DNA of 64,000 bases, from positions 31,878,645-31,942,644 of the forward strand of contig NC_133564.1 in NCBI RefSeq assembly GCF_048773025.1, read 5' to 3'. This stretch comes from Camelus bactrianus. Its lineage: Eukaryota; Chordata; Mammalia; Artiodactyla; Camelidae. A model generated the notes under the pieces. The model was not told the origin of the DNA, searched no databases, and was given only the letters and a program-made list of their open reading frames with translations. The position numbers and the translations under genes are program-made. Positions 42,346 to 54,984 of this stretch are shown one piece after another. Position 1 is the stretch's first letter, and every line of letters begins with the position of its first letter.

Positions 42346-42661
42346 ACATATAGAACCAACCTGGATTTCCCAGGAAGAAAAGGTTTCGGGTTTTTTTAAC
42401 CTTAGGAACCAGTACGTTTCTTTTTATCAGACGATGAAAGCACAGTTCCCCTTTTTTGATTATCAGGCAGCACAGAGGAAGCCCTCAGTCACAATAAGCA
42501 CCCACGTGGGTCGGGACCGCTGTAGTTGGTCTCCAGGATTTTACTCACTGCCCTGGTCCCTAGAAAGCCCCTCTTCTCCCGTTTCTGTGTCACATGCTCC
42601 TTCCTGGCAGAAGGCGACGCTCTTCGGCATAAAGGGATCCGCTGAATAAATCTGTGTCTCT

Positions 42662-42925
42662 GACAGTTTTTTTTTAAACTGAAGTACAGTCAATTACAAT
42701 GTGTCGATTTCTACGTGGGTACCAGTAGAAACTGAATGCACAGCACAATGTCCCATTTTTGCCTGTACATACGTATTTTTTGCCGTTAAAGGTTATTACA
42801 GGATATCGAGCATAGTTCCCTGTGCTATACAAAAGAAACTTTTAAAAAATCTATTTTTATGTATAGTGCCTAACATTTGTAAATATCAAACTCTCAAATT
42901 TATTCTGCTTTTATCCCAGATCCTA
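42662..42925 (-). mobile_element. LINE-1 3' end, diverged
   Basis: Sense with ANK1. In plus reading a T-tract, then aactgaagtacagtcaatta, gttattacaggatatcgagc and tccctgtgctatac. More diverged than the copy at 25181. Confidence 0.75.
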
Positions 42926-44299
42926 GTTCCGTGAGCTCTTTCTTCTTTACGACTTTTCATTTTTCTCACTTTATTTTTAATTCACTCGTTGCCACCACAG
43001 TCACCCTAAGTTACTTCCAAGCCCATTGCTGCGATGCCACAGAAAAAGCCCCACGTGGCACAGCTACGACAGGTGTACGAGAAGAAGCAGGAAATCTGGT
43101 GCAGAGCAGAGTGACACAGGGGTGGGGTGATCACAAACTCTCGTTCCAGCCACACCAAGCATGTGCTTAATCTGTTTCAGCAAACATTTATTGAGAACCT
43201 ATTCTGTGCCAGGCACCATGCTAGGGAGAATAAAACACAAACCTTGACCCTTGAAGAACTCAATTTAGGAGAGAAAATTTGTTTTGCAGAAAAATAAATG
43301 CAAAAGCATGTGAAAAATACCTCAAATGGCACATACAGAACTAGAAGCAGCACTGAAGAGAAAGGAGCTGCTTGCTTGGTCCAGGGGGATCAGGAAAGCT
43401 TCATGGAGGCCTCTCCCAGGCAGCCCGCACGCAGCTGGGGTGCAAGTCCATGACCAATGGCAACGTGAGTTTAAACATGTCTGAGTTTAAATTCTAAACC
43501 CATGAGCTAAAATTTTAGAAATGAGGCTCCCAGCCATTCTCATCAAGTGCACTCTTCTTCCTTCCCTGAAGCATCTGAATTCAAGGAACAAAGATCCAGA
43601 CCCACTGCAGCAAGTTTTCTCCAGTAACTGGCCGCAGCAGGTGGACGGCTGGTTACCTCCAGCAGCTGAAGTCACCGAACGCCTGAAAACGAGTTTACTG
43701 CTCAAGTGCACTACGGGGCTTGGACAACTGCCGCACGAGAAGCAGAACTAGTCTATATAGGAGACCACTTCTGGTATTTCAGAAGTGGTTCATGGATCAA
43801 TATTGTATTTAATACTTTCTTTTTCTTTAAGCAGATTTGTTATTGTGCAAATCTGAAGCGGGAGGGGTACCGATTCTGTGAGCCACTTGTTCTTAGCTAT
43901 GTCGATGGCCAGAGGTGAACTGTAATCTATCTCCTCTTTATAACCACGATCCATGTGTTTTATTTGCGTGAGATCAAATTTAAGTTGTTTGCTGAGCGTA
44001 AATGGCAGGCTGTTGAATCTCCCTTGCCTCTTTTCGGCCGTCCAGCTAACTTCACAGCCATCCCTCTCCATGCTGAATGGCAGACAGACTGCTGAGGGGC
44101 ATTATGGGGAGAAATCACAGATTTCTTCCCCCAAAGAACTGGGTGTAGAAGATAAACTAGAAGGACGTGGAGGAATATTAGAGTAAATGTTTCCACTAAC
44201 TTAAAGCCAGGGAGCAAAAGCAAGAGCTACTTGTGGCCATTTTTAAACCACATGTCTTTCTTAGGAAAACATCAGCTTGCCAGATTCCTCTTCCTTTTG

Positions 44300-44411
44300 G
44301 GGGGTGGGGTGGTAATTAGGTTTATTTATTTAAATGGAGGTACTGGGCCTTGAACCCAGGACCTCGTGCACGCTAAACATGAACTCTACCACTGAGCTAT
44401 ACCCTCCCCCA
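44300..44411 (-). mobile_element. Camelid tRNA-derived SINE (Vic-1-like)
   Basis: Minus strand reads GGGTATAGCTCAGTGGTAGA (pol III A box), then a B box GGTTCAAGG and CCCAGTACCTCC, followed by an A/T-rich tail. An imperfect target duplication, cagattcctcttcct and cagattcttcct, flanks it. It sits in or beside an older L1 block and has the same sense as ANK1. It is a SINE, not a functional tRNA gene. The family name is from memory. Confidence 0.8.
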
Positions 44412-45000
44412 GATTCTTCCTAAAGATGTCTCCTTCTGGGTCTCCAATTACACGCATGTTAGACTGGCTGATACTGTCCCAGGACTGCTCTGTTCTGGTT
44501 TTTTTTTTTTTGTTTGTTTGTTTTTTTGCTACTCTTTTTTCTCTCTCATTTCACTTTTGATCATTTCTATGGACTTATCTTCAAGTTCTTTGATTCTTTC
44601 CTCAGCTGTGTCCAGTCTGCTGTTGTCTGTGGAAGAAACTCCTCATCATGAAGAAAGTTTTTTTTTCCCCTAGCATTTCATTGGACTCTTTCTTCCAGTT
44701 TCCACCTTTTGGCTGAAATTCCCCATCCACTCAAGAATGTTGTCCATTTTTCCTACTCGATCCCTGAACATATTAATCATAGTTATTTTCAAATCCATCT
44801 GATAGTTCTGACATCCAGGTCATCTCTGAGTCTGGTTCTGTTGATTGCTTTGTCTATTGACAATGCTTTGTTTTTTCTTACTTTCATGTGTGTGTATTGT
44901 CATTTTTAACTGAATATCAGACATTATCTGTTGAAGAGCAGCAGAGACTGAAGTAAATAGCATTTGTGCCTGGAAATGGATGTGCCTCTTCTTCTATGAA
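44412..45000. mobile_element. Ancient LINE-1-like segment
   Basis: Matches a mammalian-wide old LINE block by memory: ccaattacacgcatgttaga, ttcctcagctgtgtccagtc, ccctgaacatattaatcata, catctctgagtctggttctg. Subfamily not resolved. A T/G-rich tract lies at 44499-44527. Confidence 0.5.
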
Positions 45001-47569
45001 GCTGTTGGCATGAGGATGGGAGAAGCTGAGTCAGTCTGGTCAGAAGGTAACCTGGTCTGGGTTTTGTTGTTACCATCAGTGAACCACGGCCTTCAAATTA
45101 TTCTAGAGGTACGCTGCTGTCACCTTGAACTCAGAGGAGGAGCTGGGGTGCTGGAGGGTTGTTCTGTGTTCCTGATCTCCCCCTCAGCTTCCAGCCATCC
45201 CTGCGTGCCTGTGGCTCGACTGGGGTCTTCCTCCAAGCTCTCACCCCTCTCCCAGCAGTTGTATGCTCTTCCTTGTCACAAGTTAGGAGCACAGAGGTTC
45301 TTTCCTGTCCTGGCCCAGCTTCCGTCCTACACAGGCTTTGCTCCTGGACTTAAAGGTGGGAATTTTTCCCCCCAGCATTCCTTTCCCCTCTTCTCTGTAG
45401 CAGCAAAGCCTACCTTGTCTCTTTAAGTTGGTCTCAAGCGGGAGTCCCTTGCTCTTCCCTCAGAGGAAGCAGACCTCTGCATTTTATTGATATAAGACAG
45501 TTATTGGCCCAAGGCAATTTCCTGCTCACCCCAGGAGTACGGGTGTGGTGCCTCTCCCTCTCCTGCTGGGTCTCTGCCTGTGTCCCGGGCTGGAAGGTTT
45601 CCTACTGTCCCCTGGGGGAGAGGCAGATTGTCTCGACCCCTCCCAGGGAGAATGGATTTGGCCTGTGGATTGAAGAAGAGAGGGTCTGTTTTTGCTTCAT
45701 GGTGAGGGAAGGCTCTGCCTGCCTCCACAGTCATGGGCGCCACCTGCTCTCCTGGGCTGCCCAGGGACACTCTCTAGCCTCCTGATTTACCCTTATATTT
45801 CTCATAAGCACCAGGTGGAAGATGTTCCAGACACACTGTAGCCACACCAACCTTCATCTGTTAAGATCTTAGGCCTGGCTGGTGGCTGCTTCTCTCTCCT
45901 GAATCTGCCAAAGCTGAAGCGGTGGCCCTTTCCTTGGGGAGCTCGTCCCTTTCTGTTATTCAGTTAACTCCCTCTGATGGGCTCAGGGAAAAACTGTAAT
46001 TTTGTCGATTATCCAGGCTTTTCCCACTGTTAGGGTGGGAGCAACGTTCTTCGAAGCTTTTCCTACCCTGGATACTCCCCACACAGAGCCTCTGAGGCTG
46101 CCTGGCCCCATCTGATCTCACCCCACATGGTATTAACACTGCAGACAAACCAGTTTGGGATCTTTTTGGCAAAAATCTTCATGCCAACCACACACACCAG
46201 GAGTTTTTTATCTGCCTTTGCTCTTTTTTTTTTTTCTTCCTCAGGTAAAATGTCAATTTAGAGGAATCTTCTGAAAACAATCTGTCTGCTGAGGAGAGGG
46301 AAGTGAGCTCAGCCAGCCTGTGTTCCTTTTAACATTTTTAAGAAGAAGAAGATGAAAAAAAAAAGTCACATTCAGCCTGAATGATTTAATTTGGAGCATT
46401 TTCTTGTACAAACTGTGAGAAATTCCACTGGCAAAACAGACAATTCCAGACATTTGTTCTCAGTAAATTATTCCTCTGTTTAGCGTCTCTGATTGCCCCA
46501 ATTACACTAATTGATTTCTAAATGTACAAATATAGTAGACGTGTCACAGGAGATTTAACTCCTGCCCTGTCCAGAGTAGAGGACGGTCTCAAACAGAGAG
46601 GCCACAGTGTCTGGAGATCCTCTGTCTCTCTGAAAACGCCAAGAACACCTCCAAGGCTGCTGCTGATGTTCCTGTGTGGACACGTGGCATTCCTGTCCTT
46701 TTCCCACAGCTGTTTATTTCGCCCACACGCACAGCTGGCCCTGCCCCCACGGAGCGGGCGGCCTCAAGCCGTGTCCCAGGGACCTCATGCCCACCTGCCC
46801 CTCCCACCCCACAGCCCCCAACTCTCATGATGTCAGCCCCACCCCCTTTCTCTGAGCTAGGCAGCCAGCAAGCATGGCCCTTTAACTCATAAGCACCTAC
46901 TATGATGTCATCAGTTCTGCTTATCAGCTTAGTGGGCTGCCCCGTTGCCAGAGGCAACGGAGCCCCAGCCAGGGGGAAAAATGTGATGAAGGAAAGGGGT
47001 GGAGTCCTGGGAAGAATAAGCCAAAGCAGTGGCAGAGGAGGCCAAGAAGCCGAGGACCCCAGAGTGAACAAGAAGAGAGGCAGGGGAGAGGCTTCTAGGT
47101 AACCTGCCTTCACGCCCCGCCCACCTTACCCAGGTGGGCAGCAAGGAGTGAAGCCCTCGCCCATGAAGGACAAGGATGCACACAAAGGGGATCGCACGCC
47201 TAGTTCTTGTATTTTATATCCCACATTCCCATTCAGTCCGAGCCTCTATTAGCTTTTTATATCTGCCCAGAGAAGGTAAGTATTAAACACTATGTTACAG
47301 AAGCTTAATTTTCCAAATAGCAACCCTCCTGTACATTCGTGACCTTGAGCTTGCTCTATTATTGGTCTCTATATGTGAGGCAAGATCACACTATATATTT
47401 GCAGGTCTGTAGCCCCGAAACAGAGTAGGAAATAAGAAATCTAAACAGGGCTATGGAGAGAAAAAAAGGATTGAAATGGTTGCCATCCCTTCTCCGAATC
47501 TTGAAATTGATGGGAAAGAGAGAAAGAGGAAGGGGAGAAAGAAAGGCAGAGACCATGGAAACCAGAGGG

Positions 47570-47644
47570 AAAGGAAAGAGGGACTGGAAAGGAAAAGGAA
47601 AGGAAAGAGGGACTGGAAAGGAAAAGGAAAGGAAAGAGGGACTG
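47570..47644. repeat. 29-bp purine minisatellite
   Basis: About 2.6 tandem copies of a 29-bp unit containing aaaggaaagagggactgg; copies start at 47570, 47599 and 47628 and are identical in that core. The purine strand is the plus strand. The flanks (47535-47570) are also purine-rich. Confidence 0.9.
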
Positions 47645-48179
47645 CCCATCGCTATAAGCTCACTAGACAAGGGTGTGAATTAAGCTGCTAGCAAAGAAAC
47701 TGCTACAATATAAATCTTGAGTCCTCTCCTCAAATTGCCTGTATTAAGTTTTCTGCCCAAACAGAAACAAAATCCAAAGGGACCGGGGTTTTCCCATCAT
47801 CCCTTCTCTTCCTTTTCCCAGCCCTCACTTCCCAGCTGGAAGAAGTCAGCACCTGAGGAAGCAGGACAGGGAACCAGAGGTGCCCTGCAGGGGCGTCTCA
47901 GGAAGTGGAGGGGGCCATGGAGTGCTTGGGATTGTGGTACATCAAGTGAAGAAACAGACACCTCGAGGACGATGCGACTCAGTGTCTCAAGATCTGCGGG
48001 AATTTAAAACCTGGAAAGAGGGAAGGCCAGACAGAGCCCTGAGGTGATGAGCCAGGCTTGGGAGTATCTGCATGATCTCACAGATTTTAAAAATACATTA
48101 CAAAGAGAGACGTAGCAATACTTAAAGACATGTGTATACACACATGACAACCAGTAGCCCTGGGCACATCAAGTGAACA

Positions 48180-49210
48180 GATTTTGGTGTCTATGTACCA
48201 CCCTCCCTTAAAAGGAACCAGAGGGTCTTGGAAAAGTGGCCGATCCAGGGCTGGGGCAGGGAAAGTACAAAATGACCCTGGGACAACCTGGGCCGGAAAG
48301 TAAGGAAATCAAAGAATCATGCGGACACATCAAAGAACACAGAAGCCAGCTTAGTCAGAGGGCTCCTACTGACCTGGTTTAGATTTTAACATCAAAATAA
48401 GCCACGAGAGAATCAGATTACAGTCCATTGAATAAAAGAGGAACCCACGAGTCTGAACACGTATAAATAAACAATGAGAAAACCAAATCAATGAGGGACA
48501 AGGAAAAGCTCAGCCTTCAGTGGGACGCCAGCTAATCAATGCAGAGGAAATGATGGAGATGGAGCGCACTCCCTGGTACTGTCACGGTGGTGGCCGATGC
48601 AGGCAGAAGTCATCAGTGTATGCGAAGAATGGTGGATGGAAGTTTGAGGAGGAACAGGATGTCGGCATTATATGGGAATAGTCCCCACGCCCCCCAAGAA
48701 AATACTGATCAACTACAAAGGGGAAAATCGATGACCGTACAGTAGAAAAACTTGGCAGACACCAACTTCACCAGGTGATCAAGGTTACCATCACCAGGGG
48801 CAGGAAGGGAGCACGATTTCAATGGGATCCTGCCAAGGGCACACTGCCTCAGCCCGGTCACAAGCAAACATCAGCAGATGCAGCTGAGGTTCAAACCACA
48901 GACTGGAAGACGGTCAAAAAGATGAGAGAAGGGCCAGCGACTGAGAAGCATCCCACACTGAAGGAAGCTGACAAGATAGGAGCAGTCGATGCCAAGTGTG
49001 TTCCTGGAGAGACTCTGTGTTACGTGGGAAAGTATCAGACTTCTGGGGGCGGGGGCTCACCGGGACGTTCAGGGGTGATGGGGATGACGTCACCTGCGGT
49101 ACACATCACAGATCCACAGACAGGGACGGTCACAGAGAGTCAGGGTGAGGAGGCTGCGGGGACTTGGCCACTTTTCTGTTGATTCGAAACTATTTAAAAT
49201 TTCAAGAAAG
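48180..49210 (+). mobile_element. Probable ancient L1M 3' UTR
   Basis: Segments such as tcaccaggtgatcaaggtta, catcaccaggggcaggaagg and gaactatttaaaatttc-like endings recall L1ME-class 3' UTRs. The 135-codon open frame at 48775-49182 lies inside and has no protein similarity I know. Confidence 0.45.
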
Positions 49211-50611
49211 ACAGTGGGAGGTTGGAAGGAGCGTGGGAGAGTGGAAGAGGCTGGTGGAGAAGCAGAGGGAGAGCTGTGGGCCACTCCGGGCTCTGGCAGT
49301 GGTGGGAGAGGAGGGGCAGCCCGTTGGGGTCCCCACACATCTAGGACCAGAGCCAGCATGAGGAGCGGAACACACACATCCCTCCTATTTCTACAGGCCA
49401 AGCGAGGTGTGGCCTTTAACCGCTGCTGAGAGATGATTCCAGGCTGGAAATCCCGGAGTGCCATGAAACCACGACAGGCAAGCCGCCCACAGCCCTGTGT
49501 GGGAACCAGCGTATGGGACAGCCGGTCTCAGGTTCTGTCCCCAGAGCCACCCACCCGCAGCCTCCTTCTGACCCAGATATCGCATGGCTCCCCAGAGACC
49601 GCTTGGTGGGAAAGGTCTGCTAAAAATATATGATCCTGAAATCTAACGCATCGGAAGTCAGAAAGAGCTGAAGCGATTACCGTAACCCTGACAGAAAATC
49701 ACCCATCATCTCGTGTGCCAACCTGTCTCTGGTCCAGGGTTGGGGAAGGTGAAATCAGTGCAGAAACTGAAAGGAAGGCGCAAACCCCGAGGGAAAGGAA
49801 CAGGACCGGCTCTGAGCACGTCCCTCCCCTGCTTAAATTGCAATCTAAATTTAGCTTCTTCCCCAGGTAGCTCTGCAGATTCAGAGTTTACCGGATGCTC
49901 ACGAGGAGGAAAACACTCAAATGCTTTTCATTATCTGAAGGAAAAGAAAACAAGAAAAACCCAGAAACCCACACCTCTTTCGGAGCTCTGGGAGGAGATG
50001 AATCCATCCGACCACCTGCCCTTTACTCTTGGACACCCCGGGGCGGCCTCCCGGGGCTCAGCAGCCCAGCAGCCGCAGGGATCGGAGGCCCTTCGGGGGA
50101 TGGAGGAGGGAGTGTGAGCTCAAGTTAATGAGAGAACAAAGACTCTGAAATTCAGCTCAGCAGCTAAGAATATCTCCTATGGACTAGAAAGAGTGTCCAC
50201 GTCCAGGATCTCGGCATTCCTTTAAAAAGATAAAAAGAGCCAGCTCTTCAGAAGCAGGGCAGTGGAGTTTAGAGAAAAGAACACTGGATACTGGACCGGG
50301 GACTCTAAACTGTCCTCCTGACCTGTCACTTCCCCTGCAGGGCCTCAATCTGTGAAACTTCAAAATGACAAGACGCCTCTGATCTCTCAGCTTCCTCTTC
50401 ATGCCACAATTCCAGAACCAAGAGCGCTCAGAAAGTAGTTAAAATACGTGTTTTTGCGGGCAGAGATGCAGAAAAAGGTGTGACAAGACTCACGCCAAGC
50501 TGTTCACAGTGACTTTGGGGAGTGGGGGCACAGGGGGGACTTACAGATCTTTCATATTTCCATAAAGCGTAATTTTTTCTTTTTGAATATTTATTAACAA
50601 AGATAAAACTA

Positions 50612-50697
50612 AATTTATTTATTTTTAGAGGAGGGACTGGGGATTGAACCCAGGACCTTGCACATGCTTTACCACTGAGCATACTCTCCCCTCTAAA
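50612..50697 (-). mobile_element. Camelid tRNA-derived SINE (Vic-1-like)
   Basis: Second copy: minus strand has GGGTTCAATCCCCAGTCCCTCC with the B box and a shortened 5' part; tail aaatttatttatttttag in plus reading. Somewhat decayed around the A box. Confidence 0.75.
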
Positions 50698-51134
50698 GTG
50701 TGAATCTTAAAACAACTACCCTTTATTCACTTTGTTGTTAAATTAAAAATCTCGAAACACTTAAAATCAGGAACATAGTTGTCAGAAGTGACAAAAACCG
50801 GTTCTAGCAAAGAATTCAGAAACCATCGAATGTCAATAACCTCAGGCAAATTCACACGCGTTGTCTATTTCCAATCAGAAAGGAAAGGAATCACATGTAC
50901 GTTTCCTCTCCTAACGAGAGGGGCAGATCTTCCTTCAAGGCCCAAATCAAATGTCATTTTTCTCCATGACTTTCCCTGTCATTCTGTCATCGTCACTCCA
51001 CACTCTATTTCCAGTCCCCAAAAGTGAACCACTCTCCCAGCCGTGTTCCCATCTCACTCAGTGACTATACTGAGGCCCTTCTCACGTGGAACTGCCTTTA
51101 TTGGCTCTTGTGACGGTGTCTCTCCAAGTACGAC

Positions 51135-51345
51135 TCTTTTTTTGTTGTTGTTGTTATTAAAGTAGAGTTGATTTACAATGTTATGTTAGTTTCAAGTGTA
51201 CAGAAAAGTGATTCAATTATACATATATATCCTTTTTCAGATTCTTTTCCATTACAGGCTATTATAAGATACTGAACATAGTTCCCTGCGCTATACAGTA
51301 GACCTTGTTTCTCTCTTTCATACATATAGTGCATATAAGTTCATC
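51135..51345 (-). mobile_element. LINE-1 3' end, 5' truncated
   Basis: In plus reading: T-rich tail, tagagttgatttacaatgtt, cattacaggctattataaga, gttccctgcgctatacagta. About 210 bp, sense with ANK1. Confidence 0.8.
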
Positions 51346-52489
51346 CTAAACGTTGAAGTAGGACTCTTTGAGGTCCCATGCTTTCCCCTGTGCCTCCAGT
51401 CCCAGAATAGGGCCTGGCATTTCGTGTGTTCCCTAAGAGTTGGCAGAACTGAACCCACATTCATGCAACCTGACACATACATAGGGCTATCTTTCTTCTT
51501 AGTCTCTTAGGACTGAGAATGTCATGTCTAGTTTTCACACTGTAAATTCACAGCAATCAAGCCTGGCGGAATTTGGAGGGTGCGCTTTCCTTGCAACATG
51601 TTCCAGATCGTTCCTGATGATGCCATCACCCTTTCCTAGTCTCTAGGATCCCAGAGATGTCCAGATGTTGCTACAAGTGGACACAATGATGGACCAAAAC
51701 TCTTCCTTCACTGAGGGAAAAGGGGAAATGATAATGAAACTAGCACAGGGAAGGCTGCCCAGAGGAGGGTTCCCCACCACACAGTCAGCCCGTCTGTGGA
51801 GTTTGGTGCACAGACCCGGGCTGGGAGCTGGGAGCCACTGGCTCCAGTTCAGGAAGACTCTGCCTCTTTGCCAGCCTCACTTGTCAAGCACATGGCTCCA
51901 TCCACCCCACATCTGGGGTGATGTGAACACTCCAAGTGGCGGTGCCTGGAAGGGCTTGGGAAAGCAGGGACACCAGAGAACTGGCATCTGTGATTCTTAA
52001 ACACCGTGGGTCACTCTGACTCATGACAAGTAATCAACGTCACTTAAAACTAAAAATCAGTCACGTAATTAGCAAGAGGAACATCAAATAGCTCATTTCT
52101 GCCACAATGCAGGAGTCATTCATCTATTTAAAAGAATTCAGGGGATGGAGGTTTTCAGGTTCTGTCTTTTTCACTATTACCCTCTCCAGTAGGAACGAGA
52201 TCTTGCAGAAGAGTCCCTGGTGGCAGCGTAGGGCGTCGAGCGCTCCTCATCACGCAGACCACTCTCCCAGGTGGGGGCTGAGTAACACACTCTTCCCTCT
52301 CCCCCATCACTATTCCAGAGCTGCACCAAGGCAGCATGTTTCAAGAAGGCTTAATATGACCATATTGTCATAGAGGGGCTTGCAGTGTGAGTTGGGGGTG
52401 CCGGTGGAATTAGGGGACGACATCATTGAACATGACCTCTATGCCCTTCAGTGGTTCGTAAGCAAAAGGTGATGCCAGAAAATGGTAAC

Positions 52490-52550
52490 AGGTAATAGTA
52501 ATAGTAATGGTAATAGTAACAGCATCCACAGTAATAGTAATAGTAACCGT
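52490..52550 (+). repeat. (GTAATA)n imperfect simple repeat
   Basis: Runs of GTAATA, GTAATG and GTAACA units, interrupted by agcatccacagt. Confidence 0.85.
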
Positions 52551-53339
52551 ATCGACACTGATCTAGACGCACCATCCTCAGATCTAGATGGACCCTCCTC
52601 ACCTGATGGACCACATCCTCCTCTCTCACATCTCATTTGCCCAACCTCACCCATCTCCCCGATGCCTGTGCCTTTTGCCTGCCTCTGCACAGCCTGCTCC
52701 TTCTCGCCGCAGTCCCCCGTTCCCAACCCCCTATCTGGCAAACTCCCACTCTTCCTGCAAAAAGCCTCTCTGTGACTCACTGGCATTCCAGCCGCCACCC
52801 CCGGACGGAGGAGGAGAGCGACGTGGGAACAGGCACGGGGACTCACTTTGAGTGGCCAACACGTGGCGTCATAGAGCAGCTCCGTAAATATGTGTGGAGT
52901 GAATGAGCAAGTGAATGAAAACGGCTGGCACTGGATCCGCAGCCTTCTATTTCCAAGCTGGGCTTCTGCACCGACCTCTGAGTTCTTTGAGAGCAGAGGC
53001 TGGAGGAATTTAGCATCTACCACAGTGCCGGGGGGCGTGGCCAGCGCTCCATACATGTTTGTAGAAGAAATGAACAAGCAGAGAAACTGCAAGTGGTCTT
53101 TGTAAGCTCATGTCTCCTAATCCAGAGTCATAAAGCTCAGGAGATGCTCAGAAGTCACCTCCAGACCTTAGCTGTCTGAGCCGTACAGAGAGAGGTGAAT
53201 GCCGCAATGTCCTCTAAAGCTCTAAGACTATAATTTGGAAAGGAAGCAATTATTACGATCACCAGAGCTCAACAAATCCTGAATGGAAGACGTGGCCTTT
53301 GGCTGCTATAGAAAAGATTACTCTGTAGCTCTTCCTACA

Positions 53340-53960
53340 GGTGTGCCTTTAACTTGAAATGCCGAAAACCCTTCACTTTCAATACAAACAAGTACCTAAC
53401 AGTGGTGGGGTGCAGGTGGACGGCACGTGTGGAAACTTTGAGAACACCACTGGTACTAGTATGGTCTCACAGGCCCTCGTGGGCTCTGCATTAGTGTTGG
53501 GAACTGTTAATGTTTTTGTCTCCATTCAGATGGTCGAGCTGCTGGAAACGGCAGCAAATATTGCCATGTATTTGACGAGGGCGACTGGTGCCAGACTCTG
53601 AACCATCATCACCACACAGGAGAGACATTATCCCAAGAGCGACTGTTTCGCGATGCTCTTGAAGTGACAGTGCTTAGAATTGGAAGCCCTCCTCGGGTTT
53701 AACTGGAACCCACCAGATCCACTGGAACCCAAGGGATGATGATGTTGACCCTTTCTGATGCTTCAATCAACTAAAGCCCGGACTCCGTCGATCACTGCCC
53801 TGCCCACGCCCCTCCATGAATATGCATGAAACCTTGGCTTAAAACTTCCCCAGTTTTGCTGTCTGGGGAGACACGGCTTTGGGAAAGGTCCCTGACGTTC
53901 TCCTTACTTGCCGCCAGTGATAAATCCTTTCGTCTCCCAGAATAAAAAAAAAAAAAAAAA
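53340..53960 (+). mobile_element. Poly(A)-ended segment, origin unresolved
   Basis: It ends with gtgataaatcc, a short AATAAA and an A run (53942-53960). This suggests a retroposed transcript or a worn LTR-type element. No family or parent gene is recognised. The 80-codon open frame inside resembles nothing I know. It is treated as a fossil. Confidence 0.35.
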
Positions 53961-54984
53961 ATATGACAGTGCTTAGCTGGACATCCTACCTGGGCTAAAC
54001 ATCAAATACGTAAGCTTTAATCATTAGTGGTTACAGACTGAACAGCTACCAACTGAATTTATGAGCACCTACTGTGTGCTGTGCAGAATCCTGACAAGGA
54101 GCACTGAATAAAGCAAAGTCCTCTCCCTGTGAGGTGCCTCCATTTTAGCGGAGAAGACAGAGCGTAATGAAGAGACACACGGTGAGTCAGGCAGAAGTAA
54201 GTACCATGGAGAAGATCAGACAGACTACGGGGACAGAGGATGCTCTAAGATAGAGGATGCCCCAGGACACCTCCCTTCTAACTCTATGCTTTAAGCCAGT
54301 GCTGCTGACCACAAGGCTTCTCTGGTTGGAGTGAAATTTTCTCCGAGGGTCTTAAGTAACTTTATTCCTACCAGGAAGGCCAGTGAGCCTGGGTTTGTCA
54401 GCATCACAAGAACAGAACAGAAACCTAAAACAGTGAGGCTTTCCACCCCCCGGACTTAACAGCTGGCACCTCCCAGTGGAGTATCCATGGTGACCCCACA
54501 ATTCTAGGAATTCAGGAGAACAGAGGTTCTGACTCTCTCTCCTCTTGTTCTCTTTTTATTTGGCTAACTGCTAACTGTGTGAGGTCAATTAGCTCATCCC
54601 AGAAAGTACTGTTTTCTTTTTATTGTTATGACCGTCATAATAAAATATCTTGATTTGATACAAGAATCTTGCAATAATTCTGGAAATTGGAGATATGACA
54701 CTGACATTAATATCTGCTTCATCACGGATACTTTATTCAATCCAGTATTGACCACCGACTCTATGACGCATCGGATGCTGGGTGCTGTGGAGCAGAAGCA
54801 GCCATGGACTTCACCCCCAGGTCACTTAGCATCTTATCCATCCTAGGACAGCTAAGGCGTGCTTGACGTCATCACGCTGTATGGTCGGACACGGCTGAGC
54901 TGTGAGAGCGTCTGAGTGACTGCAGGGGGATTCCACTTCAGGGTTTGGGGATCACTGTGTCTTCACGATGGCTTTTGATACAAC

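Noticed and set aside
44340-44405. tRNA-like sequence on the minus strand
   Set aside because: The A and B boxes belong to a SINE with an A/T-rich tail and target duplications. Similar copies occur twice more, so it is not a tRNA gene.
47570-47644. CRISPR-like tandem repeats
   Set aside because: The units are adjacent with no spacers, purine-only in nature and in a mammalian intron: a minisatellite.
48775-49182. 135-codon open frame in intron 2
   Set aside because: It lies within a probable old L1M 3' UTR and has no similarity to a known protein.
53359-53601. 80-codon open frame with a hydrophobic stretch
   Set aside because: It is inside an unassigned poly(A)-ended fossil; length and composition are within chance.
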